A DNA stretch of 64,000 nt from Methanospirillum stamsii (GTDB lineage Archaea > Halobacteriota > Methanomicrobia > Methanomicrobiales > Methanospirillaceae): NCBI RefSeq assembly GCF_003173335.1, contig NZ_QGMZ01000008.1:62001-126000 (forward strand), in the 5' to 3' direction. The notes under the pieces are model-generated. The model was not told the origin of the DNA, ran no database searches, and saw nothing but the letters and a program-made list of their open reading frames with translations. The position numbers and the translations under genes are program-made. This document shows positions 1 through 9,114 of the stretch, piece after piece. Every line of letters begins with the position of its first letter. Position 1 is the stretch's first letter.

Positions 1-1047
1 ACCTCCTCCCGCAAACTAGACCACCTTCGAATTTGTCTGGATGAACCAATAGAATCCGGTAATACCGGTTTTGAAGATATCAGACTTGTCCATGAAGCAC
101 TCCCCGATATTGACATGGACAGTCTTTCTCTGAATACCCGGTTTCTCGGCCATGAATTAGGCTCTCCCCTTTTTATATCCGCAATGACCGGCGGGCATCC
201 GGAGACAAAAGAAGTAAATGCTGTACTTGCAGAAATTGCAGGAGAATTTGGTCTTGGCATTGGTGTTGGATCACAACGGGCTGCAATCGAAAACCCGGAT
301 CTTGCAGATACTTTTTCTATTGTCAGGGAAAAAGCCCCGGATACATTCATTGTAGGAAACCTGGGAATTGTTCAGCTTAAGGATCATGGCATTGATTGGG
401 CTGAACGTGCAGTTGAGATGATTGATGCAGATGCCCTGGCCATTCATCTCAATTTTTTACAGGAATCAATTCAGCCTGAAGGGGATCACGACGCCAGTGG
501 ATGTTTTACTGCTCTTCGTGAACTTTGCAGGGAACTGAAGGTTCCGGTAATTGTAAAAGAGACCGGTTGTGGTATTTCGTATGAAACCGGTCTGCGATGT
601 TACGGGGCTGGTGCTGCCTGCATGGATATCGGTGGATATGGGGGTTCTTCCTGGGCACTTATTGAAAGCCACCGGTCGGGGAGCGTTGCCGGCAAAGAAA
701 ACCTGCAACTCAAAGGACTTGGAGAACGGTTTGGAATATGGGGTATTCCGACCGCAGTGAGTTTATTCGAGATAGAGAAATGTAATGGACCGGTTATCGC
801 AAGTGGGGGAATAAGGTCCGGCATTGACCTTGCAAAAGCACTGGTTCTGGGAGCGGATCTGGCCGGAATGGCACTCCCGCTTTTAAAACCAGCATGCGAA
901 GGTCCAAAGGCCTTGCGAGAGGTTATCAGTACAATTCATCAGGAATTACGAATTTGTATGTTTCTCACTGGAAAATCCCGAATCTCCGAGTTACCTGAAG
1001 CCCGGTGGTATGTTACCGGCAATACACGGGATATGATAGAAAAATGA
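1..1047 (+). CDS. fni: Type 2 isopentenyl-diphosphate delta-isomerase, 5' end missing
   Basis: This FMN-dependent enzyme interconverts isopentenyl and dimethylallyl diphosphate in the archaeal mevalonate pathway in the cytoplasm. The frame is open from base 1, where the visible protein begins TSSRKLDHL, a typical N-terminal segment of the family. Only a few residues therefore lie outside the window, and the Met codon at 115 is internal. Visible family features are SAMTGG near the start, GSQRA, the glycine-rich GGYGGSSW stretch and the FMN phosphate-binding ASGGIRSG near the C-terminus. The gene is followed after 16 bases by RNase J and then by a prenyl synthase that uses its product, a common archaeal arrangement. 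The family assignment is firm. Confidence 0.93.
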   Translation, partial: TSSRKLDHLRICLDEPIESGNTGFEDIRLVHEALPDIDMDSLSLNTRFLGHELGSPLFISAMTGGHPETKEVNAVLAEIAGEFGLGIGVGSQRAAIENPDLADTFSIVREKAPDTFIVGNLGIVQLKDHGIDWAERAVEMIDADALAIHLNFLQESIQPEGDHDASGCFTALRELCRELKVPVIVKETGCGISYETGLRCYGAGAACMDIGGYGGSSWALIESHRSGSVAGKENLQLKGLGERFGIWGIPTAVSLFEIEKCNGPVIASGGIRSGIDLAKALVLGADLAGMALPLLKPACEGPKALREVISTIHQELRICMFLTGKSRISELPEARWYVTGNTRDMIEK

Positions 1048-1063
1048 CAAGGAGGAATTAACA

Positions 1064-2401
1064 TTGGATATTGAGATCCTTGCAGTGGGCGGATATAACG
1101 AATTTGGACGAAATATGACCGCCGTCCGCTGCGGAAAAGAAATAATAATATTTGATATGGGGATTCGGCTGGATTCCCTGATGATGCATCCGGAAATGGA
1201 ACTGGAAAATACTCATTCTCTGGATCTTATCCAGATGGGTGTTATCCCTGATGATACCGCGATGAATCAATTGGAAGGGACGGTGAAAGCAATTATCCTT
1301 TCACATGGTCATCTGGATCACCTGGGAGCAGTACCAAAACTTGCACATCGGTATAATGCTCCGATTCTTGGTACACCATACACAATTGAACTGGTAAAAC
1401 AGCAGATTGAAGGTGAAAAGAAGTTTGGTGTTAACAATAAATTAATCGCACTCAAATACGGGCAGAGATACAACATTTCGAACATTCTTTCGATGGAATT
1501 TGTCCGGACCCAGCACAGTATAATTGATACTGCAACGGTTGCTCTCTATACTCCAAAAGGTGCCATCATCTATGCCCTGGATTTCAAACTCGATAGGAAT
1601 CCGGTACTGGGAGAACCGCCGGATTTTGCGAAATTTAAGAAGATCGGAAATGAAGGGGTACTCTGCCTTATTACTGAATCTACGAATGTGAACCGGAAAG
1701 GCCGGTGTCCGAGCGAGCAGATTGCAAAAAGCATGGTCCGCGATGTGATGACAAGTTATGAGGATGATAAAAATGCAATCATTGTCAGTACTTTTGCCTC
1801 ACACATTGCCAGGGTAAAAACAATCGCAGAGTGTGCCAATGAAATTGGTAGAAAACCTCTCCTGCTTGGCCGTTCAATGGAACGGTATTGTGTAACTGCA
1901 GAACAGATGAAACTGGTCAGGTTCCCGGATACCACAAGTGTCTTTGGAAACCGCCGCGTGGTTGAACGAACCCTGCGTCGTCTGATTAAGACCGGAAAAG
2001 ATCAGTATGTTCCTATTGTTACCGGTCACCAGGGTGAGCCAGGTTCAATTCTCACCCGGATTGCCCAAAATGACACTCCTTACAGAATTGAGCGGGGAGA
2101 TAAAGTCATGATTAGTGCCCAGCTCATTCCGAACGACATGAACCGAGCCCAGCGGTACAGAATGTTTACTCTCCTCAAAGGGCAGGGAGCACGGTTATTT
2201 GATGAACTTCATGTGAGCGGACATGCGTATTGTGAGGACCATTACGAATTTATCCATCTCCTTAATCCACAGTACATTGTGTCGGCCCATGGTGGGATTG
2301 ACCTGACTTCCGAGTACCTGGACCTTGCAAGAGAGATGGGTTATACCCTGAACAAGGACTTTTTCCTGATGACAAATGGCCAGAGACAAAAACTGGCATA
2401 A
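1064..2401 (+). CDS. rnj: Archaeal ribonuclease J (metallo-beta-lactamase/beta-CASP)
   Basis: A 445-residue 5'-3' exoribonuclease/endonuclease of the aRNase J type, expected to act in mRNA turnover and rRNA maturation. The zinc motif SHGHLDH lies near residue 80. It is followed by further metallo-beta-lactamase elements (ALDFKLDRNP) and beta-CASP segments such as VSTFASHIARV and SAQLIPNDMNR, and the C-terminal SGHA and SAHGG match the family. Length is normal for the archaeal form without a C-terminal extension. The start is a TTG preceded by a strong Shine-Dalgarno GGAGG at 1051-1055, eight bases upstream. The stop overlaps the ATG of the next gene by one base, suggesting translational coupling with the prenyl synthase. 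Confidence 0.92.
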   Translation: MDIEILAVGGYNEFGRNMTAVRCGKEIIIFDMGIRLDSLMMHPEMELENTHSLDLIQMGVIPDDTAMNQLEGTVKAIILSHGHLDHLGAVPKLAHRYNAPILGTPYTIELVKQQIEGEKKFGVNNKLIALKYGQRYNISNILSMEFVRTQHSIIDTATVALYTPKGAIIYALDFKLDRNPVLGEPPDFAKFKKIGNEGVLCLITESTNVNRKGRCPSEQIAKSMVRDVMTSYEDDKNAIIVSTFASHIARVKTIAECANEIGRKPLLLGRSMERYCVTAEQMKLVRFPDTTSVFGNRRVVERTLRRLIKTGKDQYVPIVTGHQGEPGSILTRIAQNDTPYRIERGDKVMISAQLIPNDMNRAQRYRMFTLLKGQGARLFDELHVSGHAYCEDHYEFIHLLNPQYIVSAHGGIDLTSEYLDLAREMGYTLNKDFFLMTNGQRQKLA

Positions 2402-3378
2402 TGGAAACTGATTACATGGAGCTTGAGGCGTATCTGAAAAAGACTGCAGATGAGGTAAACAGCCTCCTGCAGAGTTGTTATGGTGATCCGAAAACCGCAC
2501 TGTCACAGGCAGCAAATCATCTGCTTTTTGCCGGTGGAAAACGTCTTAGGCCGGCTCTATTCAAACTTGCTGCAGATGCTGTAAGACCCGGCTCTTCAAA
2601 GATGATCATGCCTGCAGGTCTTTCTCTTGAAGTGACTCACAATTTTACTCTTATTCATGATGACATCATGGATAAGGATGAATACCGGCGTGGTCAGAAA
2701 ACTGTCCATACATTATGGGGAGAGCCTGCGGCAATTCTTGCCGGAGATGTGCTGTATGCACGGGCCTTCTCCCTGATCTGTCAGGCAGATGCTCCTGAAT
2801 CTCCGAAGGTCAGGGCAATTGCACTCCTTGCCAAAACCTGTGAGGATATCTGCGAGGGACAGCAGCAGGATATGTCCTTTGAAGAACGGGAAGATGTCAG
2901 CAGAGATGAATACCTTGAAATGGTGACCAAAAAAACCGGGGTATTATACGGGTCTGCTGCAGCTATAGGCGTTCTTTTATCTCAAGGAACTGATTCGCAG
3001 GTTGAGGCTCTCTATAATTATGGTTGTAAGATTGGTGCAGCGTTTCAGATCCAGGATGACCTGATTGACCTCATGGCTTCATCAGAAAAATCCGGAAAAG
3101 ACCAGGCTTCAGATATCCGGGAAGGAAAACAGACGCTGATTGCAATAACTGCCCGGGAAAAGGGTATTGACCTGAAACCCTGGCGTCGTCCTTTAAGCAA
3201 GGATGAAATTGCATCACTCATCTCCATGCTCACAGAAAAAGGAGTCATCAGTTCAGTTCAGAATGAGGCAGAGCAGATGATCACCTCTGCTGTGGAGGGT
3301 CTGTCTGTGCTGCAGGATACCGTTGAAAAGCACCTGCTTGTCGAACTGGCCTGGTTTTTTATCAGAAGGGATTACTGA
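2401..3378 (+). CDS. idsA: Polyprenyl (geranylgeranyl/farnesyl) diphosphate synthase
   Basis: A 325-residue short-chain trans-prenyltransferase that condenses IPP with allylic diphosphates to make C15/C20 chains for archaeal ether lipids. The first Asp-rich motif is HDDIMD followed by RRGQKTVH. The second is QIQDDLIDL in the middle of the protein, and the N-terminal GGKRLRP substrate-binding motif is present. Chain length cannot be fixed by eye; most archaeal IdsA enzymes make FPP and GGPP. The gene starts inside the RNase J stop region and its own stop overlaps the GluRS start by one base. The run from IPP isomerase to GluRS therefore reads as one operon. Confidence 0.92.
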   Translation: METDYMELEAYLKKTADEVNSLLQSCYGDPKTALSQAANHLLFAGGKRLRPALFKLAADAVRPGSSKMIMPAGLSLEVTHNFTLIHDDIMDKDEYRRGQKTVHTLWGEPAAILAGDVLYARAFSLICQADAPESPKVRAIALLAKTCEDICEGQQQDMSFEEREDVSRDEYLEMVTKKTGVLYGSAAAIGVLLSQGTDSQVEALYNYGCKIGAAFQIQDDLIDLMASSEKSGKDQASDIREGKQTLIAITAREKGIDLKPWRRPLSKDEIASLISMLTEKGVISSVQNEAEQMITSAVEGLSVLQDTVEKHLLVELAWFFIRRDY

Positions 3379-5063
3379 TGGACGAGGTACATTCAGTATT
3401 ACTGATAGCCGCTCTCTCCAATGCGGTAAAGCATAAGAGTGTTCCCTCTGCCGGAGCCGTTATGGGCGCCGTTATGGGGACTCACCCTGAAATGCGATCA
3501 AAAGCTGGTGAGATAAAAAGCCTCCTGGGTTCTGTTCTGAATGAAGTATCTTCGTTATCCCCTGAAGAACGGGAGATAAAGCTCCAGTCAATAGCTCCGG
3601 ATCAATATGGTGCTCTCTTTGAAAAGAAAGAGAAGAAGAAGACCGGTCTTCCTGATCTCCCTGGCAGTGAAGGGGGAGTTGTTATGCGGTTTGCACCCAA
3701 TCCTTCCGGACCGCTTCATCTTGGTCATGCACGGGCCGCATTTCTGAACGATGAATATATCCGGAGATATGGCGGTCGGTATATCCTCCGGATTGAAGAT
3801 ACTGATCCGAAACGGGTTGACCCTGAAGCGTATGATATGGTCCGGGAGGATATCGAATGGATGGGTCTTTCCATTACTGAAACCATCTTCCAGTCAGACC
3901 GTTTTTCAAAATATTACGACGTCGGCAGAGAACTCATTCAGAAAGGGCATGCATATGTCTGCCGGTGTGATAATGAAGTCTTTAAAGATCTGAAGATGCA
4001 TAAGGCGGCATGTCCCTGCCGGAGTCAGTCTCCTGAAGAGGCAATGGAACTCTTTGAGCAGATGCTGGAGGGAGCATTTGCCGAAGGTGAAGTTGGTGTC
4101 AGGCTCAGGACCGACCTGGACCATCCGGACCCTGCCATGCGTGATTATCCGCTGTTCAGGGTTCTGACTTCTACGCCTCATCAGCGGGTTGATGCGATTG
4201 TATATCCACTCATGAACCTCTCTGTTGCGGTTGACGATCACCTGCTTGGTATGACTCATGTCATTCGTGGCAAGGATCATATTGCCAATACGAGAAGACA
4301 GGAGTATATCTTCAGATACATGGGATGGGATACTCCGGTATACCGGCATTACGGCCGGATGGGTATCGAAGGTGTTGTCCTGTCCACCTCCCAGATGCGG
4401 GCAGGCATCCGGTCCGGTGAATATTCGGGATGGGATGATGTCAGGCTTGGAACTCTCCGGGCAATGGCTCGACGGGGTATTCAACCACAGGCCGTCAGGA
4501 ACGCGGTTTTGGAGATTGGAATTGGCGAGACAGATATCCAGTTCTCCTGGGAAAACCTCTATGCAAAGAACAAAGAGATCATTGACAGTACTGCTGACCG
4601 GTTCTTCTTTGTTCCTGATCCGGTAAAGGTCAGGGTAACCGGATCAGAGCCGGTTGTGGCAAAAGCCATGCGATATCCTGGAGATGAGTCCCGGGGTTAT
4701 CGTGAGATTCCCTTTCATGGTTCTATCTTCCTGCCTGGTGCAGAACTCTCATCCGGAGCAGAATTTCTCCGGCTAAAAGATCTCTTCAACATCCGTCTCT
4801 ATCATGAGGGAGACTGTGTCCGGGGAGAATATGCCGGAGATGACCTCCAGGAAGCACGGAGCAAAAAGGCCCCTATAATTCAATGGCTGCCTGAAACCCT
4901 TGCAAGTGCCTGTATTCTGAAATGTGCAGAAGGGGATATCAATGGTGTCTGTGAACCTGAAGCATTAGCAGAAAAGGACCGGATTGTCCAGTTTGAGCGT
5001 GTCGGTTTTGCCCGGATTGATACTCTGGGAGACCCTGCAGTGGCATATTATGCCCACCGCTAA
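3378..5063 (+). CDS. gltX: Glutamyl-tRNA synthetase (archaeal type)
   Basis: A class Ic aminoacyl-tRNA synthetase of 561 residues that charges tRNA-Glu. In archaea, which generally lack GlnRS, it also charges tRNA-Gln for the GatDE amidotransferase. An archaeal/eukaryotic N-terminal extension of about 95 residues precedes the catalytic core. The HIGH-like motif is PSGPLHLGHARAAF, followed by RIEDTDPKR. The KMSKS-equivalent is the degenerate LSTSQMRAGI, as is usual for archaeal GluRS. The C-terminal half looks like the beta-barrel anticodon-binding domain of the GlnRS-like group rather than the bacterial helical type. It is the last gene of the rightward operon and converges on speE, with only nine bases between the two stops. 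Confidence 0.94.
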   Translation: MDEVHSVLLIAALSNAVKHKSVPSAGAVMGAVMGTHPEMRSKAGEIKSLLGSVLNEVSSLSPEEREIKLQSIAPDQYGALFEKKEKKKTGLPDLPGSEGGVVMRFAPNPSGPLHLGHARAAFLNDEYIRRYGGRYILRIEDTDPKRVDPEAYDMVREDIEWMGLSITETIFQSDRFSKYYDVGRELIQKGHAYVCRCDNEVFKDLKMHKAACPCRSQSPEEAMELFEQMLEGAFAEGEVGVRLRTDLDHPDPAMRDYPLFRVLTSTPHQRVDAIVYPLMNLSVAVDDHLLGMTHVIRGKDHIANTRRQEYIFRYMGWDTPVYRHYGRMGIEGVVLSTSQMRAGIRSGEYSGWDDVRLGTLRAMARRGIQPQAVRNAVLEIGIGETDIQFSWENLYAKNKEIIDSTADRFFFVPDPVKVRVTGSEPVVAKAMRYPGDESRGYREIPFHGSIFLPGAELSSGAEFLRLKDLFNIRLYHEGDCVRGEYAGDDLQEARSKKAPIIQWLPETLASACILKCAEGDINGVCEPEALAEKDRIVQFERVGFARIDTLGDPAVAYYAHR

Positions 5064-5072
5064 AAAATTTTA

Positions 5073-5948
5073 TTAGGAAATTATTTTTTTCAGGTACTCG
5101 GGCAGGGCAAACACTGCTTCATGAGTAGACCCGTTGTAAAATTGCAGGTGGGAAATTTCTCTGTGTTTAATTATTTCTTCTACCATTGCTTTGCTCATGT
5201 TCCGTGGATCAGTGGTGTCTGAAGCACAGGCCATGCCCCAGAGGCTTCCATATAACGGAATGTAGACAAAGTACGGGGCTACAATGGAGAACACACCTTC
5301 AAGGTTTTTGACAAGCCCTGAAACACGTTCAGGAGCAAATACCGGTGGTCCGATATGGAGCGTAAATAATCCTCCCGGACGTAACAAGGCTTTACACTCT
5401 GCCATGAACTTCGGTGAGTAAAGTTCTGCAGCCGGACCAAGCGGGTCTGTCAGGTCAAGAACGATAAGATCAAACAGTTCACCCTTTTGTGGTCCAATCT
5501 CCCGGACATACTTGAGTCCATCCTCAATCAGAATTTCTATCCGGGGATCATCAAGTGATCCATGGTGAACAGCCTCAAAATATTTTCTTGAGAGGGAAAC
5601 AACAGCCTGGTCAAGTTCAACAAGAACTACCCGTTCAATAGTCGGGTGTTTGAATATCTCATCTGCTGATCCACCATCACCACCCCCGATAATAAGAACA
5701 TCTTTTGGATGAGGGTGAGAGACAAGGGCGGGATGGATCATATTTTCATGGTAAAAGAATTCATCCCGTTCGGATGTCATGAAATATCCGTCAAGCCTGA
5801 ATAACTTACCAAGTTCCGGAGTATCCCAGACCTCGTAACTCTGATAGGGCGTTTCTCCCTGTTCAAGAAGAGTTCCTTTCCGAAAGAAAAATCCACTGTT
5901 TTTATTCAATGATTCAGAGAGATAATCAGAAAAAGAAGAAGTATCCAT
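5073..5948 (-). CDS. speE: Spermidine synthase (aminopropyltransferase)
   Basis: A 291-residue cytoplasmic enzyme that transfers an aminopropyl group from decarboxylated SAM to a polyamine acceptor. The glycine-rich nucleotide-binding motif is IIGGGDGGSADEI. The catalytic/acceptor loop is DLTDPLGPAAELYS, and YHENMIHPAL before the Rossmann core matches the family. The acceptor (putrescine, agmatine or longer amines) cannot be read from sequence. The gene lies three bases downstream of speD, which makes its aminopropyl donor, so the two form a dedicated polyamine operon. Confidence 0.93.
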   Translation of the reverse strand: MDTSSFSDYLSESLNKNSGFFFRKGTLLEQGETPYQSYEVWDTPELGKLFRLDGYFMTSERDEFFYHENMIHPALVSHPHPKDVLIIGGGDGGSADEIFKHPTIERVVLVELDQAVVSLSRKYFEAVHHGSLDDPRIEILIEDGLKYVREIGPQKGELFDLIVLDLTDPLGPAAELYSPKFMAECKALLRPGGLFTLHIGPPVFAPERVSGLVKNLEGVFSIVAPYFVYIPLYGSLWGMACASDTTDPRNMSKAMVEEIIKHREISHLQFYNGSTHEAVFALPEYLKKIIS

Positions 5949-5951
5949 GGA

Positions 5952-6350
5952 TTATTCTGCTGCCACCATGACAGCGTTAATCTCTCCCCTGATTACCTCG
6001 CGGCTGGCGATTTCTCCGGGAGAGAGAGCACTTGTCACTTCATTAAAAGTCTGCCTTGCCCGTTCACTATTATCCCGGCTGTAATTGCAGACATAGACAT
6101 CAAGAGTCACCCCGTTATTTTCCGGCCAGGTATGGATGGCAAGATGAGATTCTGCCAGGACCACGTTACCCGTGACTCCTGCTTTATTTCCATTTTCATC
6201 CATAAACTGGTGGAAATATGTTCCAAGCGGGGTAAGACCAGCGTTCACACATGCTTCTACACAGAGTTTCTCTAGTTTGCGTTGATCACAGAGAAGATCA
6301 GCAGTGCAGGTGCAACGATACATATCAGCAATTAGATGTAGTCCATTCAT
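5952..6350 (-). CDS. speD: S-adenosylmethionine decarboxylase proenzyme
   Basis: A small prokaryotic pyruvoyl enzyme that decarboxylates SAM to supply aminopropyl groups. Self-cleavage is expected before the serine of AESHLAIHTWPE, where that Ser becomes the pyruvoyl group; the following His and the C-terminal VYVCNYS region fit the family. The frame extends upstream to 6422, but the ATG at 6350 is preferred. It has GGAGGG at 6358-6363 with seven-base spacing, and MNGLHLIADMYRC matches normal SpeD N-termini. This gives 132 residues, within the usual range. The gene is the first of the speD-speE pair, behind an AT-rich upstream region. Confidence 0.92.
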   Translation of the reverse strand: MNGLHLIADMYRCTCTADLLCDQRKLEKLCVEACVNAGLTPLGTYFHQFMDENGNKAGVTGNVVLAESHLAIHTWPENNGVTLDVYVCNYSRDNSERARQTFNEVTSALSPGEIASREVIRGEINAVMVAAE

Positions 6351-6536
6351 TCGCCATCCCTCCTGTAAGGTTGTAGGGTGGTCCCTTGAGAGAGACCAGT
6401 GGGTATAAGAATGCGATAGCAATAAAGATAAAGGTATTTAGTAAACAAAAAGATTTAAATCGAGATAATGGGATTCAGAAAAAGATTTTCAGGTCTTTTT
6501 TTAAAAAATCAAAGAATATTCAATAGAATCTGATTT
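6351..6536. promoter_or_regulatory. AT-rich region between the lig stop and speD start
   Basis: This holds the speD leader and presumably its promoter, since lig ends at 6537 on the same strand. Read on the minus strand it has a possible TATA element, TTTAAATC, around 6450-6458. It also has T-rich stretches near 6490-6510 that could terminate lig transcription. No small gene or convincing RNA structure was seen. This is an inference from composition only. Confidence 0.3.
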
Positions 6537-8183
6537 TCAACTCTCATTTTGGACTTTGTGTGTTTGTATATAGCGATCCGTGACATCTTCTGTTGTATTT
6601 GCCTCTTTGATGTCTTTATCTTCTCGCAGCTCAATAAATCTCGGGAACCGGAGAGCATATCCTCCCTCATAATTCGGACTTTTCTGAATCTCGGAATACC
6701 CAACCTCAAACACAAGCCTTGGTTCAAAATAAACCATCTTTCCATCTTTCCGCAAGATATCATCCTGAAGCGTATCATGAAGCCATGCTAACTGTTCATC
6801 AGAAAATCCGGTTGCTACTCTGCTTATGGGGATTAATTTTTCTTCGTCCCTGACAGAAAGAAGGAAGGATCCAAATACATGGGCACGTTTTCCCTCCCCC
6901 CATTCAGCCCCGGTCACTACAAGGTCCAGGGTATCTGCTTCCGGTTTTATCTTTACCCAGTCTTTTCCCCGGACTCCCGGAGTATACCGTGAATCCTGTA
7001 ATTTTAACATTACTCCTTCATGACCTGCATCAAGAGCTGCATGGTAATAGGCCTCTATCTCTGATTCATTGTCTGAAACAAGCTGAGGGGTTACGAAATT
7101 TCCTGCTACCTTACACAATTTCTCTCTTCTGATGTGAAACGGGAGATCAATGAGCATCCTGCCGTCAAGATACAGGATATCAAATAGGTTCGGGAGCATC
7201 GTGATCGCATCTGCTGCTTCTGCGACATTGTGTTTTCTTCGAAATCTTCGAAGTACTGTCTGGAATGGAAGCGGGCGGCCATCTCTTACTGCAATCACCT
7301 CTCCGTCAACGATAATATCATCCGGAAGAGCATCATTGAGAAGTGTAACCACATCCGGCATTGCTGCAGTCACTTCCTCAAGCCTGCGTGAATACATCCT
7401 GCACCTTCCGTTTTGTTTATGAAACTGGAACCGTGCTCCGTCATACTTGTACTCAACGGCTACCGGATTTCCACTCTCAAGGACTCCGGAAATGGTTCCC
7501 TGCCGTGCAAGCATCATTCGTACCGGATGGAAGGGGACCAGTCTGACTGATTGTAATGCAGTTTCACCCTGTTTTGCCAGGAGGGCTACTTCTCCCATAT
7601 CATTTCGTACCTGGTTTGCATACTCAACAAGGTCTGGGTTTACTGAAAATGCCCGGGCGATGGCTTCACGGAGGTTTCCGTCACCAATACCAATCCGGAA
7701 ATCTTCCAAAAGGATAGCGGTGATATAATGCCCTTCAAGGGGGGATGCATTAGAGAGAAGTCGCTGGATAACCCGCACTTTTTCTTTTTGTGATCTTCCC
7801 CCTTCTGTTACTGAGATCTCAAGAAGGGCCGCCATGATATCTGAAAGGGAGAGTTCAACGGTGAAAAAGGAGGTCTGGGATTTTTGAGAGAGCAGGTCTT
7901 CAACTGCTGCTCCGGCATCTCCAACCCGGCTGAGACGATCGATTATTTCATCCCGTTTCTTGCCTGTTACGTATGCCACAGCTTCATAGAGGAGATTTGG
8001 TCCGACCCCGAGTTTTTGTCCGCTCCATTCCGGAAATGGTTTTCCGAGAATCAGCCTGCAGAAATGAGGCAGGTCTTCTTCAGAAAGGGAGCAAATAGTC
8101 TCTGACAAAAGTGCGATGGTATCAAGTCTCCCTGATATCTTCTCCAGTCTGCTGCATAATTCTGCAAAATTTAAAAATAGCAT
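6537..8183 (-). CDS. lig: ATP-dependent DNA ligase
   Basis: A 548-residue replicative and repair DNA ligase of the archaeal/eukaryotic type. The N-terminal third is the helical DNA-binding domain, with RIGIGDGNLREAIARAF visible. The adenylation motif I is EYKYDGARFQFH, with Lys as the AMP acceptor. Further nucleotidyltransferase motifs are DGEVIA, ILYLDG, EGVMLK and WVKIKPEADTLD, followed by an OB-fold region ending in VFEVGYSEIQKSPNY. Length is normal for archaeal ligase I. The gene starts three bases after the stop of the upstream metallo-beta-lactamase gene, so the two are probably cotranscribed. Confidence 0.94.
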   Translation of the reverse strand: MLFLNFAELCSRLEKISGRLDTIALLSETICSLSEEDLPHFCRLILGKPFPEWSGQKLGVGPNLLYEAVAYVTGKKRDEIIDRLSRVGDAGAAVEDLLSQKSQTSFFTVELSLSDIMAALLEISVTEGGRSQKEKVRVIQRLLSNASPLEGHYITAILLEDFRIGIGDGNLREAIARAFSVNPDLVEYANQVRNDMGEVALLAKQGETALQSVRLVPFHPVRMMLARQGTISGVLESGNPVAVEYKYDGARFQFHKQNGRCRMYSRRLEEVTAAMPDVVTLLNDALPDDIIVDGEVIAVRDGRPLPFQTVLRRFRRKHNVAEAADAITMLPNLFDILYLDGRMLIDLPFHIRREKLCKVAGNFVTPQLVSDNESEIEAYYHAALDAGHEGVMLKLQDSRYTPGVRGKDWVKIKPEADTLDLVVTGAEWGEGKRAHVFGSFLLSVRDEEKLIPISRVATGFSDEQLAWLHDTLQDDILRKDGKMVYFEPRLVFEVGYSEIQKSPNYEGGYALRFPRFIELREDKDIKEANTTEDVTDRYIQTHKVQNES

Positions 8184-8186
8184 GAT

Positions 8187-9044
8187 CTATAAGGTGATTG
8201 TAATCTTCCAGCAATCATCAGGACATTGTTCCCTGCAGCACCCTTTTGGTTTTCTGTGTGATGGTCTGGTACTGGTATCGATAGATGATGCGGCAAAGAG
8301 GTCTACATCATCTGCAGTAAGTCCGAGTGATTCATGAGCCTTCCGGATGGCAAGACTGGGTTCATTATTTTCTTCGGAGAGATGAGCAAGTATGGCACAT
8401 TGAATGGACTGGGAAATTTCAGCAAGGACTTTTCCAGCATCTTCATTTGACAGGTGCCCATGGGATGATGCAATTCTTCGTTTCAGAAATACCGGGTATG
8501 GCCCGGTTTCAAGCATATGAGGGCAATGGTTCGATTCAAGGACAATCCCGTCAGACCTTTTTATCATCTCAAGCATTCCTGATGTGACTACTCCCGTATC
8601 TGTGCAGTAACAAAGACAGACTCCGTTTTCTTTTATCAGGAATCCACAGGGATCAGTCGCATCATGTGAAACAGAGAATGGGGTAACTTCAAACGATTCG
8701 GTCCTGAATGTATCTCCCGAATGCACTGACTGGTGGGGAAAGTTCCGTTTTGACTGTATCATCCGAAGGGTTGTATCCAGGGTGCCGCTTGTCCCATATA
8801 CCGGAACCTTAAGAGCATTCCCCAGTGGTCCCAGTCCTCTTACATGGTCCACATGTTCATGGGTTATGAGAATCCCCTCAATCAGATCACGGTTTCCACC
8901 CGCTTCCTGAAGTCTTCCCAGTTTGTTTTTTGTACCCAGGATTTCACGGGCTGATCGACCGGCATCAATGATAAGGGCACCGGAAGACCCCTCAATATAT
9001 GTACAGTTGCCCTTGCTTCCGCTGGCAAGGACTGATATCTTCAT
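8187..9044 (-). CDS. MBL-fold metallohydrolase (YycJ/PhnP-like) with cysteine-rich C-terminal tail
   Basis: A 285-residue metallo-beta-lactamase fold hydrolase. SGSKGNCTYIEG and LIIDAG at the N-terminus and the metal motif THEHVDHVRG resemble the YycJ and PhnP subgroup, which contains nucleases and cyclic-phosphate phosphodiesterases. Further metal ligands are likely in the NHCPHM and SSHGHLSNED segments. The substrate is unknown. The unusual part is the last 23 residues, which follow a Ser/Thr/Pro-rich linker and contain GCCREQCPDDCW, four cysteines in eleven positions. This could bind a metal or be a modification site. The neighbours are DNA ligase downstream and a radical SAM/SPASM gene about 70 bases upstream on the same strand. 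Confidence 0.82.
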   Translation of the reverse strand: MKISVLASGSKGNCTYIEGSSGALIIDAGRSAREILGTKNKLGRLQEAGGNRDLIEGILITHEHVDHVRGLGPLGNALKVPVYGTSGTLDTTLRMIQSKRNFPHQSVHSGDTFRTESFEVTPFSVSHDATDPCGFLIKENGVCLCYCTDTGVVTSGMLEMIKRSDGIVLESNHCPHMLETGPYPVFLKRRIASSHGHLSNEDAGKVLAEISQSIQCAILAHLSEENNEPSLAIRKAHESLGLTADDVDLFAASSIDTSTRPSHRKPKGCCREQCPDDCWKITITL

Positions 9045-9114
9045 GGTATACTGGTTTTGGATTGCATGCTCATAAGTGGTGGGGCATAAGAAACACTCAA
9101 TCCCAAAAAAAGGT

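Noticed and set aside
3906-4484. 192-codon open frame on the minus strand inside gltX
   Set aside because: It is wholly antisense to a gene with all synthetase motifs intact, and its translation shows no recognisable domain.
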